NCBI RefSeq assembly: GCF_044962685.1
Contig: NZ_JBBKTX010000005.1
Location: 1-64,000 of the forward strand
Origin: Oceanobacter antarcticus
GTDB taxonomy: Bacteria > Pseudomonadota > Gammaproteobacteria > Pseudomonadales > Oceanobacteraceae
Reading direction: 5' to 3'
DNA length: 64,000 nucleotides
In this document: one piece after another, positions 16,549 to 25,836 of the stretch
How positions within the stretch are numbered: the first letter of the stretch is position 1
Layout: the number at the start of each line of letters is the position of its first letter
Made by a program: the position numbers and the translations under genes
The notes under the pieces: generated by a model
Databases searched by the model: none
The model's input: the letters and a program-made list of their open reading frames with translations, nothing else
Told to the model about the DNA's origin: nothing

Positions 16549-17732
16549 ATGCCTGATATTCAATTGTTGCCTGCCACGCTGGCGTTCCTGCAACAGCAGC
16601 ATGGCCAGTATATTAACGGTGCCCCTTGTTTTACTGCCGGTGCCGAGACCATCAGTCTCATCAACCCGGCGACCGAAGAAGTTATCGGTCAGGTCGCAAC
16701 CGCCACCAGCGCCGAACTTAACACCGCCGTCGCGGCGGCAAAAAACTGTTTCGACACTGTCTGGGCCAACTTCAATCCCTATGCTCGCGGCCAGCTACTC
16801 AACCGCTTGGCGGATCTGATTGAAGCCAATGGCGAGCAGATAGCCCAACTCGAAACCCTCTGCAGTGGCAAATCAATCAATTTGTCGCGCCTGTTTGAAG
16901 TTCAGCAAAGTGCGATATTCCTGCGCTATTTTGCTGGCTGGACCACGAAAATATCCGGCGAAACCCTGCAACCCTCATTTCCATCAATGATGGGGGAGCA
17001 ATACACCGCTTTTACTCGCCGTGAGCCGGTCGGCGTGGTCGCGGCCATCGTGCCCTGGAATTTCCCTCTAATGATCGCCATCTGGAAACTGGGCGCAGCG
17101 CTGGCGTGTGGTTGTACGCTGGTGCTCAAACCCAGTGAATTTACCCCGCTGACCATCTTGCGTGTAGCCGAACTGGCGAAAGAAGCCGGGCTACCCGATG
17201 GCGTTGTGAACATCCTCAATGGCACTGGCGAGACTGGCCGCCAACTGATTGAACATCCCGATATTGCCAAAGTATCGTTTACCGGTTCCGTCGCAAGTGG
17301 TAAAAAAGTCAACCTGGTGGCAGCGGCAGATATGACCCGCTGCACGCTGGAACTGGGGGGTAAAAACACGGCAGCCTTGCTGAAAGACGCCGATATCGAC
17401 CGTGCCGTCGGTGGCTTGTTGCAGACCGGGTATATTCACCAGGGCCAGGTTTGCGCAGCACCGGAACGTGTCTACGTCCACGCCTCTCGCCTGGACGAAT
17501 TAACCAGCAAGCTCAGTAATGCTCTCAGCGCCGCGCCGATCGGGTCCCACTGGACGAGTCCGTCGTGTTTGGGCCGCTCGCCAACAAGCCCCAGTTTGAC
17601 ATTGCTTTCAAGTGGGGGTTTTCAGATGTGTCGCAATTTTCGCGCGCATTCAAACGCCAACGGGGCGTCTCACCGAGGGAGTATCGCCAACAATTACGTC
17701 AACCGGGCCTCCTGCCCGTTTTTTCTGTTTAA
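16549..17732 (+). pseudogene. Aldehyde dehydrogenase gene fused by deletion to an AraC-regulator tail
   Basis: The frame from ATG 16549 encodes a standard NAD-dependent aldehyde dehydrogenase. It has VVAAIVPWNFPLMIAIWKLG, the NAD-binding SFTGSVASGKK, the general base in TLELGGKN and the nucleophile in HQGQVCAAPERV. After a one-base frameshift near 17546 it continues LDESVVFGPLANKPQFD to base 17600, about 350 of the usual 490 residues. From 17601 the sequence becomes the C-terminus of an AraC helix-turn-helix domain, IAFKWGFSDVSQFSRAFKRQ, then RGVSPREYRQQL, stopping at 17732. A deletion removed the end of the dehydrogenase and most of a downstream araC-type gene. Both are non-functional. Confidence 0.85.
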
Positions 17733-17779
17733 AGCGCAGAGTAAACCGCTGACTGACAGTCCCATAATCCCGTCTGACG

Positions 17780-18955
17780 TCAGACGTTACTGTGCAGCCA
17801 GTGTTTATCCAGCGCAGCGATAGCGGTACAGCCCATCAGGTTCAGACATCGAACCAGCTCTTGATCCAGAATATCCAGCACCCGGCCCGCACCAGAGGCA
17901 CCGCCAGCGGCAACGCCATACAGCGTGGCGCGAGCCAGCAACACCCCTTCCGCACCCAGCGCCAGCGCCTTGACGACATCCGCACCGCGTCGAATACCAC
18001 TGTCCAGCAACAGGCTGATTTTCCCTTCTGCCAGCGGGGCGATACGCGCCAGCGCTCCCAGGCTGGAACAGACCCCGTCCAGTTGACGGCCACCGTGATT
18101 ACTGATCACCAATCCATCCAGACCCAAGGCGATCGCCGTCTGGGCATCGTCTGGATGCATGACTCCTTTGAGGATTATTTTACCGGGCCAGCGGGCACGA
18201 ATGGCTGCCAGTCGAGTCCAGTCGAGTCGGGTATCCAGTTGCTCCGCAATAAATTGCATGGCCCCCAGCGCAGTGCGTTCACCCTCGGGTAAATAAGGAT
18301 CCAGGTTCCCCATGGTCGGCAATCCGCCGGGCACCATCACCCGCCACAACCAGCCCGGATGCGCTAGCACATCCAGCTTGTTGCGCAAGGTCAGATCACG
18401 CGGACTGGCAAAATTGCGCCGATCCCATTCACGATTCCCCACCACCAGCGCATCACTGGTGACCACCAGCGTTGAGCAGCCGCTACGAATGGCACGATCC
18501 AGTAAATCTTTTTCCAGCTCCGGGGCTTTCAGTGCGTACAGCTGAAACCAGAGATCGACGTCCGGCACCTGCGCCCGAACATCTTCCATGGAAGCATTGG
18601 CAACCGTACTGAGGGTAAAGGGAATGCCCTGTGCAGCAGCAGTCCGTGCCAGTTCGATATCGGCACCGGGCCATAACATGCCGTTAAAACCACTGGGACC
18701 AATAGCCATCGGCAAGCGGCTGGGAGTACCCACCAAAGTGGTTGCCAGTTCCGGTGGATCATTAGGCACCAGCGTCCGGCCTTGCAGCTCATAACGGCTG
18801 AAGATCGCCCGATTACGCTGCAGGGTCATTTCGTCTTCCGCCCCGCCCTGCAGGTATTCCCAGGCAAAACCCGGCAGCCGATGGCGCGCTAGGCTGGCCA
18901 TTTCAGCAACACTGAGAATACGTTGCATATCGCAACCACGGTAATATCGTCGCAT
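17780..18955 (-). CDS. FMN-dependent alpha-hydroxy-acid oxidase/dehydrogenase
   Basis: This is a 391-residue member of the lactate/mandelate/glycolate oxidase family. I choose the ATG at 18955, which follows AGGAAA; an ATG ten codons earlier is weaker. Motifs in order are the N-terminal region AWEYLQGGAEDEMT, the FMN-contact MAIGPSGFNGMLWPGAD, the active-site region ILKGVMHPDDA with its lysine, the catalytic histidine in VISNHGGRQLDG, and the phosphate-binding LLLDSGIRRGADVVKALALG. It oxidises a 2-hydroxy acid to the 2-oxo acid, passing electrons to oxygen or quinone. Its substrate is not evident. It converges with the broken aldehyde dehydrogenase. Confidence 0.9.
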   Translation of the reverse strand: MRRYYRGCDMQRILSVAEMASLARHRLPGFAWEYLQGGAEDEMTLQRNRAIFSRYELQGRTLVPNDPPELATTLVGTPSRLPMAIGPSGFNGMLWPGADIELARTAAAQGIPFTLSTVANASMEDVRAQVPDVDLWFQLYALKAPELEKDLLDRAIRSGCSTLVVTSDALVVGNREWDRRNFASPRDLTLRNKLDVLAHPGWLWRVMVPGGLPTMGNLDPYLPEGERTALGAMQFIAEQLDTRLDWTRLAAIRARWPGKIILKGVMHPDDAQTAIALGLDGLVISNHGGRQLDGVCSSLGALARIAPLAEGKISLLLDSGIRRGADVVKALALGAEGVLLARATLYGVAAGGASGAGRVLDILDQELVRCLNLMGCTAIAALDKHWLHSNV

Positions 18956-19065
18956 ATCCGGTTTCCTGTCTGGTTGCGCCATCAACCCGCTGCGCCATCC
19001 ATTATCGGTTGCAGCGGTTGCGTTCTTTTCTTTATCAACGCCCGGCGGATGATTTGCAACGTCGG

Positions 19066-20052
19066 CTACTGCGTTGCTAGCCGCGCCGCAGACACCGGCT
19101 CTTCAAGCTTGAAAACCTGCGTAAAAAACTGCGGCAGCTTGAGACGTACATCGTTTGCAGCGGCGGCGTTATAAGCCCACGGCCCCGCTGGCTGGACACA
19201 GTCGTCTTCCATACGGAATACTCTGCCGGTCTCCTGATTCAGCAAGATACCCTTGACCCCCTCGCGGATCGTACAGCCGCGTAACGAATGCTCCAAACCG
19301 CTTCGAACCTTGTCCGACCGGATCAGATCAAACGCGTGTCCGGCATTCGGATAGCTGGTGATCTGTATATTGGCACCCGTCCCGGCACTACGACTGACGT
19401 AATGACGGCAGTTGTCGGCAGCATTCACCTGATCGTCTGCGCCATGGTAGATCCGGACCGGAGCCTCGATCAGCGCATCATCTTCGCGGTACTGAAAGCT
19501 GCAATCCGGATAAAACGAGGCAATCGCAGCAAACGACAGATCCGCCTGGCCATACAAGGATTGCATGCGCTTCATGCCAGTATACAAGGCAGCCTGACCG
19601 GATTGAGTGAAGCCGATCAGACCGATACGCTTGCGGTCGATACCAGGGTGTTGTGCCAGCTGTGCAAGAGCAGCATAGGCATCCCGAATCAGCGCCATCC
19701 GACGCAGGCTGGAGCTGGATTCGATCCGACCGTTGGTACTGTCGACCATAAAGGTGCCAATGCCGCGCTGGTTCAGCAGCTCAACCCAGTCTTGCAGTTC
19801 ATAGGTGTAACCACTGGCACCGTACAACAGAATAACCACCGGATTATTTTTACCCGCTGGTAGTTTCAGAGCACCAACAATACCGGCACTCTCACCGCCC
19901 TTGCCGCGCAGCAATTGCTGGTCGGACATGGTAACGGTGTTGAACGTTATTATCTGGGAAGAAACCGCTGCCCGGACACTGGTCGCAGATAAAAACAACC
20001 AGCCCAGCAGTACTGCAAGCAAGCATAAACGCCTGGTAATTAACATAATCAT
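19066..20052 (-). CDS. Exported dienelactone-hydrolase-like alpha/beta hydrolase
   Basis: This is a 328-residue protein with a signal peptide (LLAVLLGWLFLSATSVRA). The alpha/beta hydrolase core shows an oxyanion-side LLYGASGYTYELQDWVELLN, a nucleophile elbow, an acidic position in IYHGADDQVN and a histidine in PNAGHAFDL. At the elbow, where relatives have GFSxGG, this protein has GFTQSG, so the nucleophile Ser seems to be Thr, or the adjacent Ser has taken over. It may be a weak or altered hydrolase. It lies between the hydroxy-acid oxidase and a porin on the same strand. Periplasmic hydrolysis of an ester or lactone before uptake is plausible but inferred. Confidence 0.75.
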   Translation of the reverse strand: MIMLITRRLCLLAVLLGWLFLSATSVRAAVSSQIITFNTVTMSDQQLLRGKGGESAGIVGALKLPAGKNNPVVILLYGASGYTYELQDWVELLNQRGIGTFMVDSTNGRIESSSSLRRMALIRDAYAALAQLAQHPGIDRKRIGLIGFTQSGQAALYTGMKRMQSLYGQADLSFAAIASFYPDCSFQYREDDALIEAPVRIYHGADDQVNAADNCRHYVSRSAGTGANIQITSYPNAGHAFDLIRSDKVRSGLEHSLRGCTIREGVKGILLNQETGRVFRMEDDCVQPAGPWAYNAAAANDVRLKLPQFFTQVFKLEEPVSAARLATQ

Positions 20053-20109
20053 AGCTGTTCACCACCGTCGGGCTGCCTCTGATTGCCATCGACAGCCCGA
20101 CGTCAAGAC

Positions 20110-21336
20110 TCAGAAGTTAACGGTATAAGTGGTAGTGACGCGATATTCATCGTACCCAGAGGTAAAGCTGCGATCGATAAAGTTGCCACGCACATCAAAG
20201 GTCAGGCCCTTGAGTGATCCTTGCTGCAAGCTATAGGTCACATACAGGTTCTTCTCGGTTTCATTCTCGTCCGTCAGGCCGCCGACATCGATATCGGTAC
20301 CCTTGATCATGCGAGCGAAAATCTTCAGGCCGGGCAAGGTGTCTTTGGCGTTATACATGTACACCAGACCCAGTGATTTTTCGTCTGGACGAACAAACGC
20401 CAGGTTTGACCATTGCACCAAGTAAGGCTGCGGGATATAACCATTCAGGGTTGGGAAGAACTTGTCGTTGTTCATCTTCTGATAGTTAATCATCACCGCG
20501 TGATTACCCATGCTCAACGACTCTCGTACACCAAATGCCTGGGTATCGTATTCGCCATTGCGAGCTTCACCGTCATCGCTGACGCGGAACAAACGCACGT
20601 CGGTGCGCGAGCCGACATCACCCAAACGAGTTTTATAGGTCAGACCAGCATACTGCTGCTTGTAGTAGTCGTTCAACGTCCCCAGGAAGTAGGTCACGTT
20701 CAACGCTTTGTTAACGTCATAACTGGCACCCAAAAAGTCCAGGCCATCGGATCGCTTGTCATCGTTGCCACGAAAAATTGACATGCCTTCCTTGTCCGAT
20801 GATTCGCGAGTGACGACTTCCCAATAACGACCGGCCGTCAACGCCAGGCCATCAATCTCTTTTGATTGCAGCATCGCACCTTCATAAATGGTATCCAGCT
20901 GGCGACTGGTATCATCCCAGGCAATCGGCAGGTGTGGTCGATGATCCCCGACGGTCAATTCGGTTTTGGAATATTTTGCCTTGAAGGTGGCACCGCTGCG
21001 GCCGTAGGTATCCGGTGCTTCGCCATCGGCATGAATCGGCACAGAGCCGTCATCACCATCGGCACTGATGATGTACGCCAACTGCGAAGACGCATCCAGA
21101 CCAACCTGGATACGGGTATCGGTATAACCGGAGCTGTACTGCAAATCGGCAGCCTGGGACCAGCTGCCCACATCGTCGGCAGCGGTATCGTAGCTGCGCG
21201 TCAGATAGAAGTTTTTCAGGTCGAGTTTGACCTTGCCATCCGCAACAAAGTCAGCCAAGGCGGTTGTTGGCAAGGCCAGCCCCGTCAAGGCTGACAGTAC
21301 TATTCCGGTTTTACACAAATTGCACTTCATCATCAT
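20110..21336 (-). CDS. OprD-family outer-membrane porin
   Basis: This is a 408-residue porin. The signal peptide ends around LPTTALA|DF. It opens with FVADGKVKLDLKNFYLTRSY, typical of OprD/OpdK family channels for carboxylates and aromatic acids. The body alternates short amphipathic strands (RYWEVVTRES, NLYVTYSLQQG) and the last strand ends in YTVNF with a terminal phenylalanine for outer-membrane assembly. It lies 200 bases downstream of iacG on the same strand, so uptake of indole-3-acetate or related acids across the outer membrane is a reasonable guess. The start ATG is one of three in a row after AAGGAAAC. Confidence 0.85.
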   Translation of the reverse strand: MMMKCNLCKTGIVLSALTGLALPTTALADFVADGKVKLDLKNFYLTRSYDTAADDVGSWSQAADLQYSSGYTDTRIQVGLDASSQLAYIISADGDDGSVPIHADGEAPDTYGRSGATFKAKYSKTELTVGDHRPHLPIAWDDTSRQLDTIYEGAMLQSKEIDGLALTAGRYWEVVTRESSDKEGMSIFRGNDDKRSDGLDFLGASYDVNKALNVTYFLGTLNDYYKQQYAGLTYKTRLGDVGSRTDVRLFRVSDDGEARNGEYDTQAFGVRESLSMGNHAVMINYQKMNNDKFFPTLNGYIPQPYLVQWSNLAFVRPDEKSLGLVYMYNAKDTLPGLKIFARMIKGTDIDVGGLTDENETEKNLYVTYSLQQGSLKGLTFDVRGNFIDRSFTSGYDEYRVTTTYTVNF

Positions 21337-21536
21337 TGTTTCCTTCTGCTCTACATTGAGTACCAGTCATACCTGGCGTAACTTGATGCCGGCTTGCATG
21401 TGCTCACCGGCGTTCTCGCCTGGTAACAAGACGCCATGCGCCCTGTTGCCCCCGTCTACCGACGCAGTCAAATCCATGCTGCGTTCTTGTTATTGGTTAC
21501 TCTGGTGCCACGCAAAAAATCATCTGCTGAAGTGAT

Positions 21537-22043
21537 TCAAGCCATGCCGGGCGATACCGACTGTTCATTCAAACGGTGATAAGCACGGTTGAAATACATC
21601 AATCCGGCTTCCGCATTACCGATACGAAGCTCGCTGATACGGCAATAAAAAACGCTGTGGGAGCCCATTTCATGGCTCTCGTGAATACGACAATCGAAGT
21701 TGACCAGCGCCTGCTCCAGCGCCGGAGCGCCGGTTTCCAGGCAACTCCAATGATGTTTGGCGAAGCGTTGTTCGCTCGTGAGATCGCGATTGGCAAAATC
21801 CCCAGACACATCCAGATGCGCGGAACTCAGCACGTTCACACACAACACGCCGTTGCTTTTGAAGTGATCATGCGCAAAGGAATTGCGGTTCATGCACACC
21901 AGCAAGGTGGGTGGCTCATCTGTCACACTGGTCACGGCGGTGGCGGTAAAACCAAACCGGCCAGCGTCACCATCGGTAGTGATCACAGTGACGGCACCAC
22001 CCAGCAGGGACATGCCATTACGAAACAATCGGGTATCAACCAT
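21537..22043 (-). CDS. iacG: IacG flavin reductase of indole-3-acetate catabolism
   Basis: This is a 168-residue FMN/FAD reductase of the HpaC/DIM6 type. I start at the ATG at 22043, preceded by GAGGA at good distance; the ATG six codons earlier has no site. Signature parts are MSLLGGAVTVITTDGDAGRF, FTATAVTSVTDEPPTLLVCM and the GDFANRDL flavin contact. It supplies reduced flavin to the flavin-dependent oxygenase of the pathway, IacA. It is the last gene of the iacHABICDEFG operon, 27 bases after iacF. Confidence 0.88.
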   Translation of the reverse strand: MVDTRLFRNGMSLLGGAVTVITTDGDAGRFGFTATAVTSVTDEPPTLLVCMNRNSFAHDHFKSNGVLCVNVLSSAHLDVSGDFANRDLTSEQRFAKHHWSCLETGAPALEQALVNFDCRIHESHEMGSHSVFYCRISELRIGNAEAGLMYFNRAYHRLNEQSVSPGMA

Positions 22044-22070
22044 GGGGAATTCCTCAGTCATTCAGCCGGC

Positions 22071-23030
22071 TCAGATATCGAGTACCAGCCGGGGGGATTT
22101 GGCGCGTGAACAACACAACAGCATCTGGTCGTTGTCCTCTTTCTCTTCGTCGGTCAGGAAGACGTCGCGGTGATCCGGGATACCTTCCAGCACATCGCAC
22201 AGACAGGTGCCACAAGTGCCCTGCTCACACGACACTTTCACCTTCAGGCCCGCTTCGGTCAGGGCCTGGGCGATGCTCTGGTGCTCACCGACGGTGACGC
22301 TGAGGTCGCTGGCTGCGGCGTACACTTCAAAGCTGCTGCCGCCGGTTTCAACCTCAACCTGGAAGAATTCTTTATGGATACGCTCATCGGCAAAACCCTT
22401 GCTGCGGGCAGTCGCCATCACCCACTCCATAAATCCGGCTGGGCCGCAGGTGTACATATGGGTGGTGCTATCGGAGCCAGCGAAGACCGCCTCCAGATTC
22501 ACCCCGACGCCGTCGTGTTCGTCGTCAAAGTGGCAGTGCACCTGCTCGGCAAAGGCGCTGCTGGTGAGGTCATCGATAAACGCGCAGGAGCTGCGGGAGC
22601 GACCGCAGTACCACAGCTCAAACGGTTTGTTGGCGGCGTGCAGGGCATAAGCCATGGCGATCATCGGAGTGATGCCAATGCCGCCACCGATCAGAATCGA
22701 ACGGCCGTCCGTCTGAGCCAACGGAAACAGGTTACGCGGAGCGCTGATTTGCAGTTCGGTGCCTTCAAACAGACGCTCGTGCACAGCAACAGAGCCACCA
22801 CGAGAAGCGGGATCTTTTAATACACCCACCCGATAGGCGGAGACGTCAGCCGGGTCGTTACACAGTGAATACTGACGAATCAGATCATCACCCAGATGCA
22901 AATCGATATGGGCACCGGCATCAAAACCGGGCAGCGGCTGGCCTTGTGGGTCGACCAGCTCCAGGGTAATAACACCTGGAGTGTGCTGTTCGCGCTTGCG
23001 GACGACGACCGTGAGCAGCTCGTCTGTCAT
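22071..23030 (-). CDS. iacF: IacF ferredoxin reductase component of ring dioxygenase
   Basis: This 319-residue iron-sulfur flavoprotein resembles phthalate dioxygenase and VanB reductases. The N-terminal flavin domain carries IRQYSLCNDP and GGSVAVHERL; the NAD domain has ILIGGGIGITPMIAMAYAL and TCGPAGFMEWV. The C-terminal plant-type [2Fe-2S] domain has its cysteines in SCEQGTCGTCLCDV and a fourth in MLLCCSR. It passes electrons from NAD(P)H to the Rieske oxygenase IacCD. I start at MTDELL (23030); longer frames run into the 160-bp spacer after iacE, which contains an inverted repeat at 23136-23160. Confidence 0.92.
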   Translation of the reverse strand: MTDELLTVVVRKREQHTPGVITLELVDPQGQPLPGFDAGAHIDLHLGDDLIRQYSLCNDPADVSAYRVGVLKDPASRGGSVAVHERLFEGTELQISAPRNLFPLAQTDGRSILIGGGIGITPMIAMAYALHAANKPFELWYCGRSRSSCAFIDDLTSSAFAEQVHCHFDDEHDGVGVNLEAVFAGSDSTTHMYTCGPAGFMEWVMATARSKGFADERIHKEFFQVEVETGGSSFEVYAAASDLSVTVGEHQSIAQALTEAGLKVKVSCEQGTCGTCLCDVLEGIPDHRDVFLTDEEKEDNDQMLLCCSRAKSPRLVLDI

Positions 23031-23193
23031 GTGTATTCTCCATCCGGCCACGCCGGTTTTACTGTCGAAATTGTGCGGCTTGGTCGCAAGAAAAAGCCTT
23101 GTTGTGTGGTGTTTCTCGGGCAAGCCCGCGCCTGGGAGTGGCAAGTCAAGCAAGCCACTCTCACGGCTATCAGGTCGGGTTTGAGGCGATCGT

Positions 23194-23949
23194 TTAGCGC
23201 ATAAACAAGCCGCCGTTCACATCCCAGGTAGTACCGGTGGTGAAGTAGGCTTGCGGGCTGGCCAGCTGCACGACCACATCGCCAATAAAATCGGCGTCGC
23301 CGAGTTTTCCGACCGGGATGTTGGCCAACAGGCCAGGCAGGCGCTCTGCCGGTACGAGGGCTTTCACCATCGGAGAATCGATCGGCCCAGGGGCGATGGC
23401 GTTGACGGTGACACCGCCGCCAGCAAGTTCTTTGGCGAACACCTTGGTGAGGGTCAGAATGCCGCCCTTGGAGGCCGCATAGTGAGCACCGGTACTGGTG
23501 CCGCCGTTCTGTCCGGCCAGCGATGACATGTTGATAATGCGGCCATAGCCTTGTTTGGCCATGTAACCGCCCAGCACCTGACAACCGGCAAAGGTGCCGC
23601 CGAGGTTGATATTCACCACCTGGTTAAATTCTTCAAGGGTGATATCCATCACCGGAGTAGCACGGGTGACCGCAGCGTTATTGACCAGAACCTGCAGGCT
23701 ACCCCACTGTTCCAGTACCACCGCGAGGGCGCTCTCAAAATCGCATTTGTGAGCGACGTTGAGGGCCACCGCCATCGCTGTTTCACCACTGATATCCAGT
23801 TCACTGGCAGCGGCCTGGGCGGCGGCCAGATGAATATCACTCAGCACCACCTTGTAACCAGCGCCATGCAGACGCCGGGCAATATGATTGCCCAGCCCCT
23901 GGGCAGCACCGGTCACCAGGGCAACCTGAGTCGTTACAGAATCCGTCAT
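23194..23949 (-). CDS. iacE: IacE short-chain dehydrogenase
   Basis: This is a 251-residue classical short-chain dehydrogenase. The cofactor motif is VTGAAQGLGNHIARRLHGAG, then NNAAVT at about 87. The catalytic Ser lies in INMSSLAGQNGG and the Tyr/Lys pair in HYAASKGGILTLTK. The PG motif follows in VNAIAPGPIDSPM. In the iac pathway IacE handles oxidation-reduction of an oxindole intermediate. It sits between iacD and iacF as in characterised clusters. Confidence 0.9.
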   Translation of the reverse strand: MTDSVTTQVALVTGAAQGLGNHIARRLHGAGYKVVLSDIHLAAAQAAASELDISGETAMAVALNVAHKCDFESALAVVLEQWGSLQVLVNNAAVTRATPVMDITLEEFNQVVNINLGGTFAGCQVLGGYMAKQGYGRIINMSSLAGQNGGTSTGAHYAASKGGILTLTKVFAKELAGGGVTVNAIAPGPIDSPMVKALVPAERLPGLLANIPVGKLGDADFIGDVVVQLASPQAYFTTGTTWDVNGGLFMR

Positions 23950-23981
23950 GGAGTTATCCTTTCGCGGTTACCGATCGATCG

Positions 23982-24464
23982 TTAGAAAATAAAGCTGACT
24001 GTGCGCAAGAAGCCGTCGGCATGCAGCAGCTTCACAACTTTCTGGTCGATATAAAAACCATCACTGGTGGGCTTCAGGCGGTACTCAATGTTGGCCGGGT
24101 AAGTCACCAGCTTGCCGTGACGCAGCTCGTTCAGCGTCATGGCACAGCGGACAACCACCTGGTTTTCGTCGGCTTCGAGAACACGAATACGGGACATCAT
24201 GCGCACGGTGTAACCCACCGCATCAGCCGAAACCGATTCACCATTTTCCAGCCGCGCCACTCGCATACGGCGCATGTCGGCGTCGTCCAGTGCCAGATTC
24301 AGGCTGTTGAGATAGTCGCTTTCGTTCAGGTCAGTGGGCACGATGTACAGACCGGCAGCGGTCCACAGCGACAACCATTCCTGATAGCCCTTGTGATCCA
24401 GCAAATCCGCTTCATAGCCGATAAATTCAGTGACCTTGGCCAGCAACTCGGTATTGGATTTCAT
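23982..24464 (-). CDS. iacD: IacD ring-hydroxylating dioxygenase small subunit
   Basis: This is a 160-residue beta subunit of an aromatic-ring dioxygenase with the cone-like NTF2 fold. Conserved parts are YEADLLDHKGYQEWLSLWTA near the start and the final FYIDQKVVKLLHAD. It has structural and assembly roles with IacC and binds no cofactor. The start follows GGGGAG on the minus strand, six bases after the iacC stop, so the two subunits are co-translated. Confidence 0.9.
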   Translation of the reverse strand: MKSNTELLAKVTEFIGYEADLLDHKGYQEWLSLWTAAGLYIVPTDLNESDYLNSLNLALDDADMRRMRVARLENGESVSADAVGYTVRMMSRIRVLEADENQVVVRCAMTLNELRHGKLVTYPANIEYRLKPTSDGFYIDQKVVKLLHADGFLRTVSFIF

Positions 24465-24470
24465 GATTTA

Positions 24471-25775
24471 TTACTCCCCTGGCTGTGCTGTTACGCTGGC
24501 GGCGGACATGACTTTCTTGTACTGCCGATACGCCGCTCGCATGCCGGTTTCAGAACACACCGCCCCTTGTGGATTACCGTCGGCGGAAGTCCGCAAGCGG
24601 GTCATACCCCGGTTCACCAGAATCCAGCCATCGTTACCCGCCATGGAGCCTTTTTGTACCCGTTCCCAGGCTTCGCCATCGTCCGGCGTACCAAAACCCA
24701 TTGGCCCCTGAAAATGTTCGTGCAGGCGCATACGCTTGCGATTAAAGGCTTGCGGGGCACCGTCGCCACCCAGCGCTACGTGCTGAATTTCGGTTTCATT
24801 CACACTGACCGGGCGCAACACGCGGAAGAAGGCCATCGAGCAGGAAACGTTCGGGAACAGGTTGAGGTTAAAGCCAGTACCGTGGGCAGCACGCACCAGT
24901 TTTTTTACTTCATCATCGCTTCGGCCTTCGTCACGCAGGGCTTGAGCCAAGGCTTCAAAGCGCGCTGGAATCGGCTGGTCAAGATCCGCTTCAAGGTCAA
25001 CCAGCTCCGGGATCATCACCATGACGCTGTGGCCGTGGCCGAGGTCTTCAACAAACCCTTCGCCGTCGAGGAAGTCAAAAATATCCGCCGTGGCATCATC
25101 CAGGGAGCTGACAAATGACTTGTGAACGATCGGAAAATGGTAGGCGTCGGTGGTATTTTCCAGCTGGATTTTCCAGTTACCCGGAAAGTTGAAGCGGTGC
25201 TCACCCAGTACTTTCATCGGATAGCCGCCGCCTTGCTTGGCAAACAGATCAATCCATTTTTTGGCGCCACCAAGAAAGTCGGGCAGAGGTTCGATGTCGT
25301 TGTTAAACGTGGCGAACACCATGCCCTGATAGGTGTCGAAGCGCAGGCTTTCCAGCGACATGTCTTTTTTGTCGAACACGCCGTCGTATTCTTCCGGCTT
25401 CGGTAATGCCCGTAATGAGCCGTCGAGGCCATAACCCCAGCCATGGTAAGGACAGGTGAGCGCTTTGGTTTTACCCTTGCGGCCTTCACACACCGTGGCC
25501 CCACGGTGACGGCAGCGGTTTTGCAATACGTGCAGATTACCCTTGCGGTCGCGGGTCAGAATCACCGGATGCCGACCGACAAACGAGGTTTTGAAGCTGC
25601 CCGAGTCTGGCACTTCGCTGTCATGCCCGACAAACACCCAGGTGTTGTTGAACACTTTATCCAGTTCTTCTTCGAAGATTGCCGGGTCGGAGTACAGCGA
25701 CTTGTGGACGCGTCCTTCTTCGACCATCTCAGCCGCTTTCAGACTGATGTTGGCTAACTCTATCAATTCGCTCAT
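24471..25775 (-). CDS. iacC: IacC Rieske-type ring-hydroxylating dioxygenase large subunit
   Basis: This is a 434-residue alpha subunit. The Rieske [2Fe-2S] ligands are Cys88/His90 in NRCRHRGATVCEG and Cys108/His111 in CPYHGWGY. The mononuclear iron site is recognisable in TTDAYHFPIVHKSFV, with two histidines, and a late acidic residue. With IacD and electrons from IacF it oxygenates an oxindole-type intermediate on the way from indole-3-acetate to catechol. The order iacI-C-D-E-F-G is the same as in the known Pseudomonas cluster. Upstream lies iacI, 61 bases away. Confidence 0.92.
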   Translation of the reverse strand: MSELIELANISLKAAEMVEEGRVHKSLYSDPAIFEEELDKVFNNTWVFVGHDSEVPDSGSFKTSFVGRHPVILTRDRKGNLHVLQNRCRHRGATVCEGRKGKTKALTCPYHGWGYGLDGSLRALPKPEEYDGVFDKKDMSLESLRFDTYQGMVFATFNNDIEPLPDFLGGAKKWIDLFAKQGGGYPMKVLGEHRFNFPGNWKIQLENTTDAYHFPIVHKSFVSSLDDATADIFDFLDGEGFVEDLGHGHSVMVMIPELVDLEADLDQPIPARFEALAQALRDEGRSDDEVKKLVRAAHGTGFNLNLFPNVSCSMAFFRVLRPVSVNETEIQHVALGGDGAPQAFNRKRMRLHEHFQGPMGFGTPDDGEAWERVQKGSMAGNDGWILVNRGMTRLRTSADGNPQGAVCSETGMRAAYRQYKKVMSAASVTAQPGE

Positions 25776-25836
25776 GGTGCTTGTCTCTTGTTAATGGCCG
25801 GTGTTGGCAGGCAGTCAGGTGAACGGCGGAACCGGG

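Noticed and set aside
17601..17823. Natural C-terminal extension of the aldehyde dehydrogenase in its original frame
   Set aside because: The +1 frame gives family-matching sequence on both sides of the junction (ALDH, then AraC), while the original frame gives no recognisable protein.
24021..25118. 365-codon plus-strand frame
   Set aside because: It lies antisense to iacC and iacD, whose Rieske and beta-subunit motifs are unambiguous.
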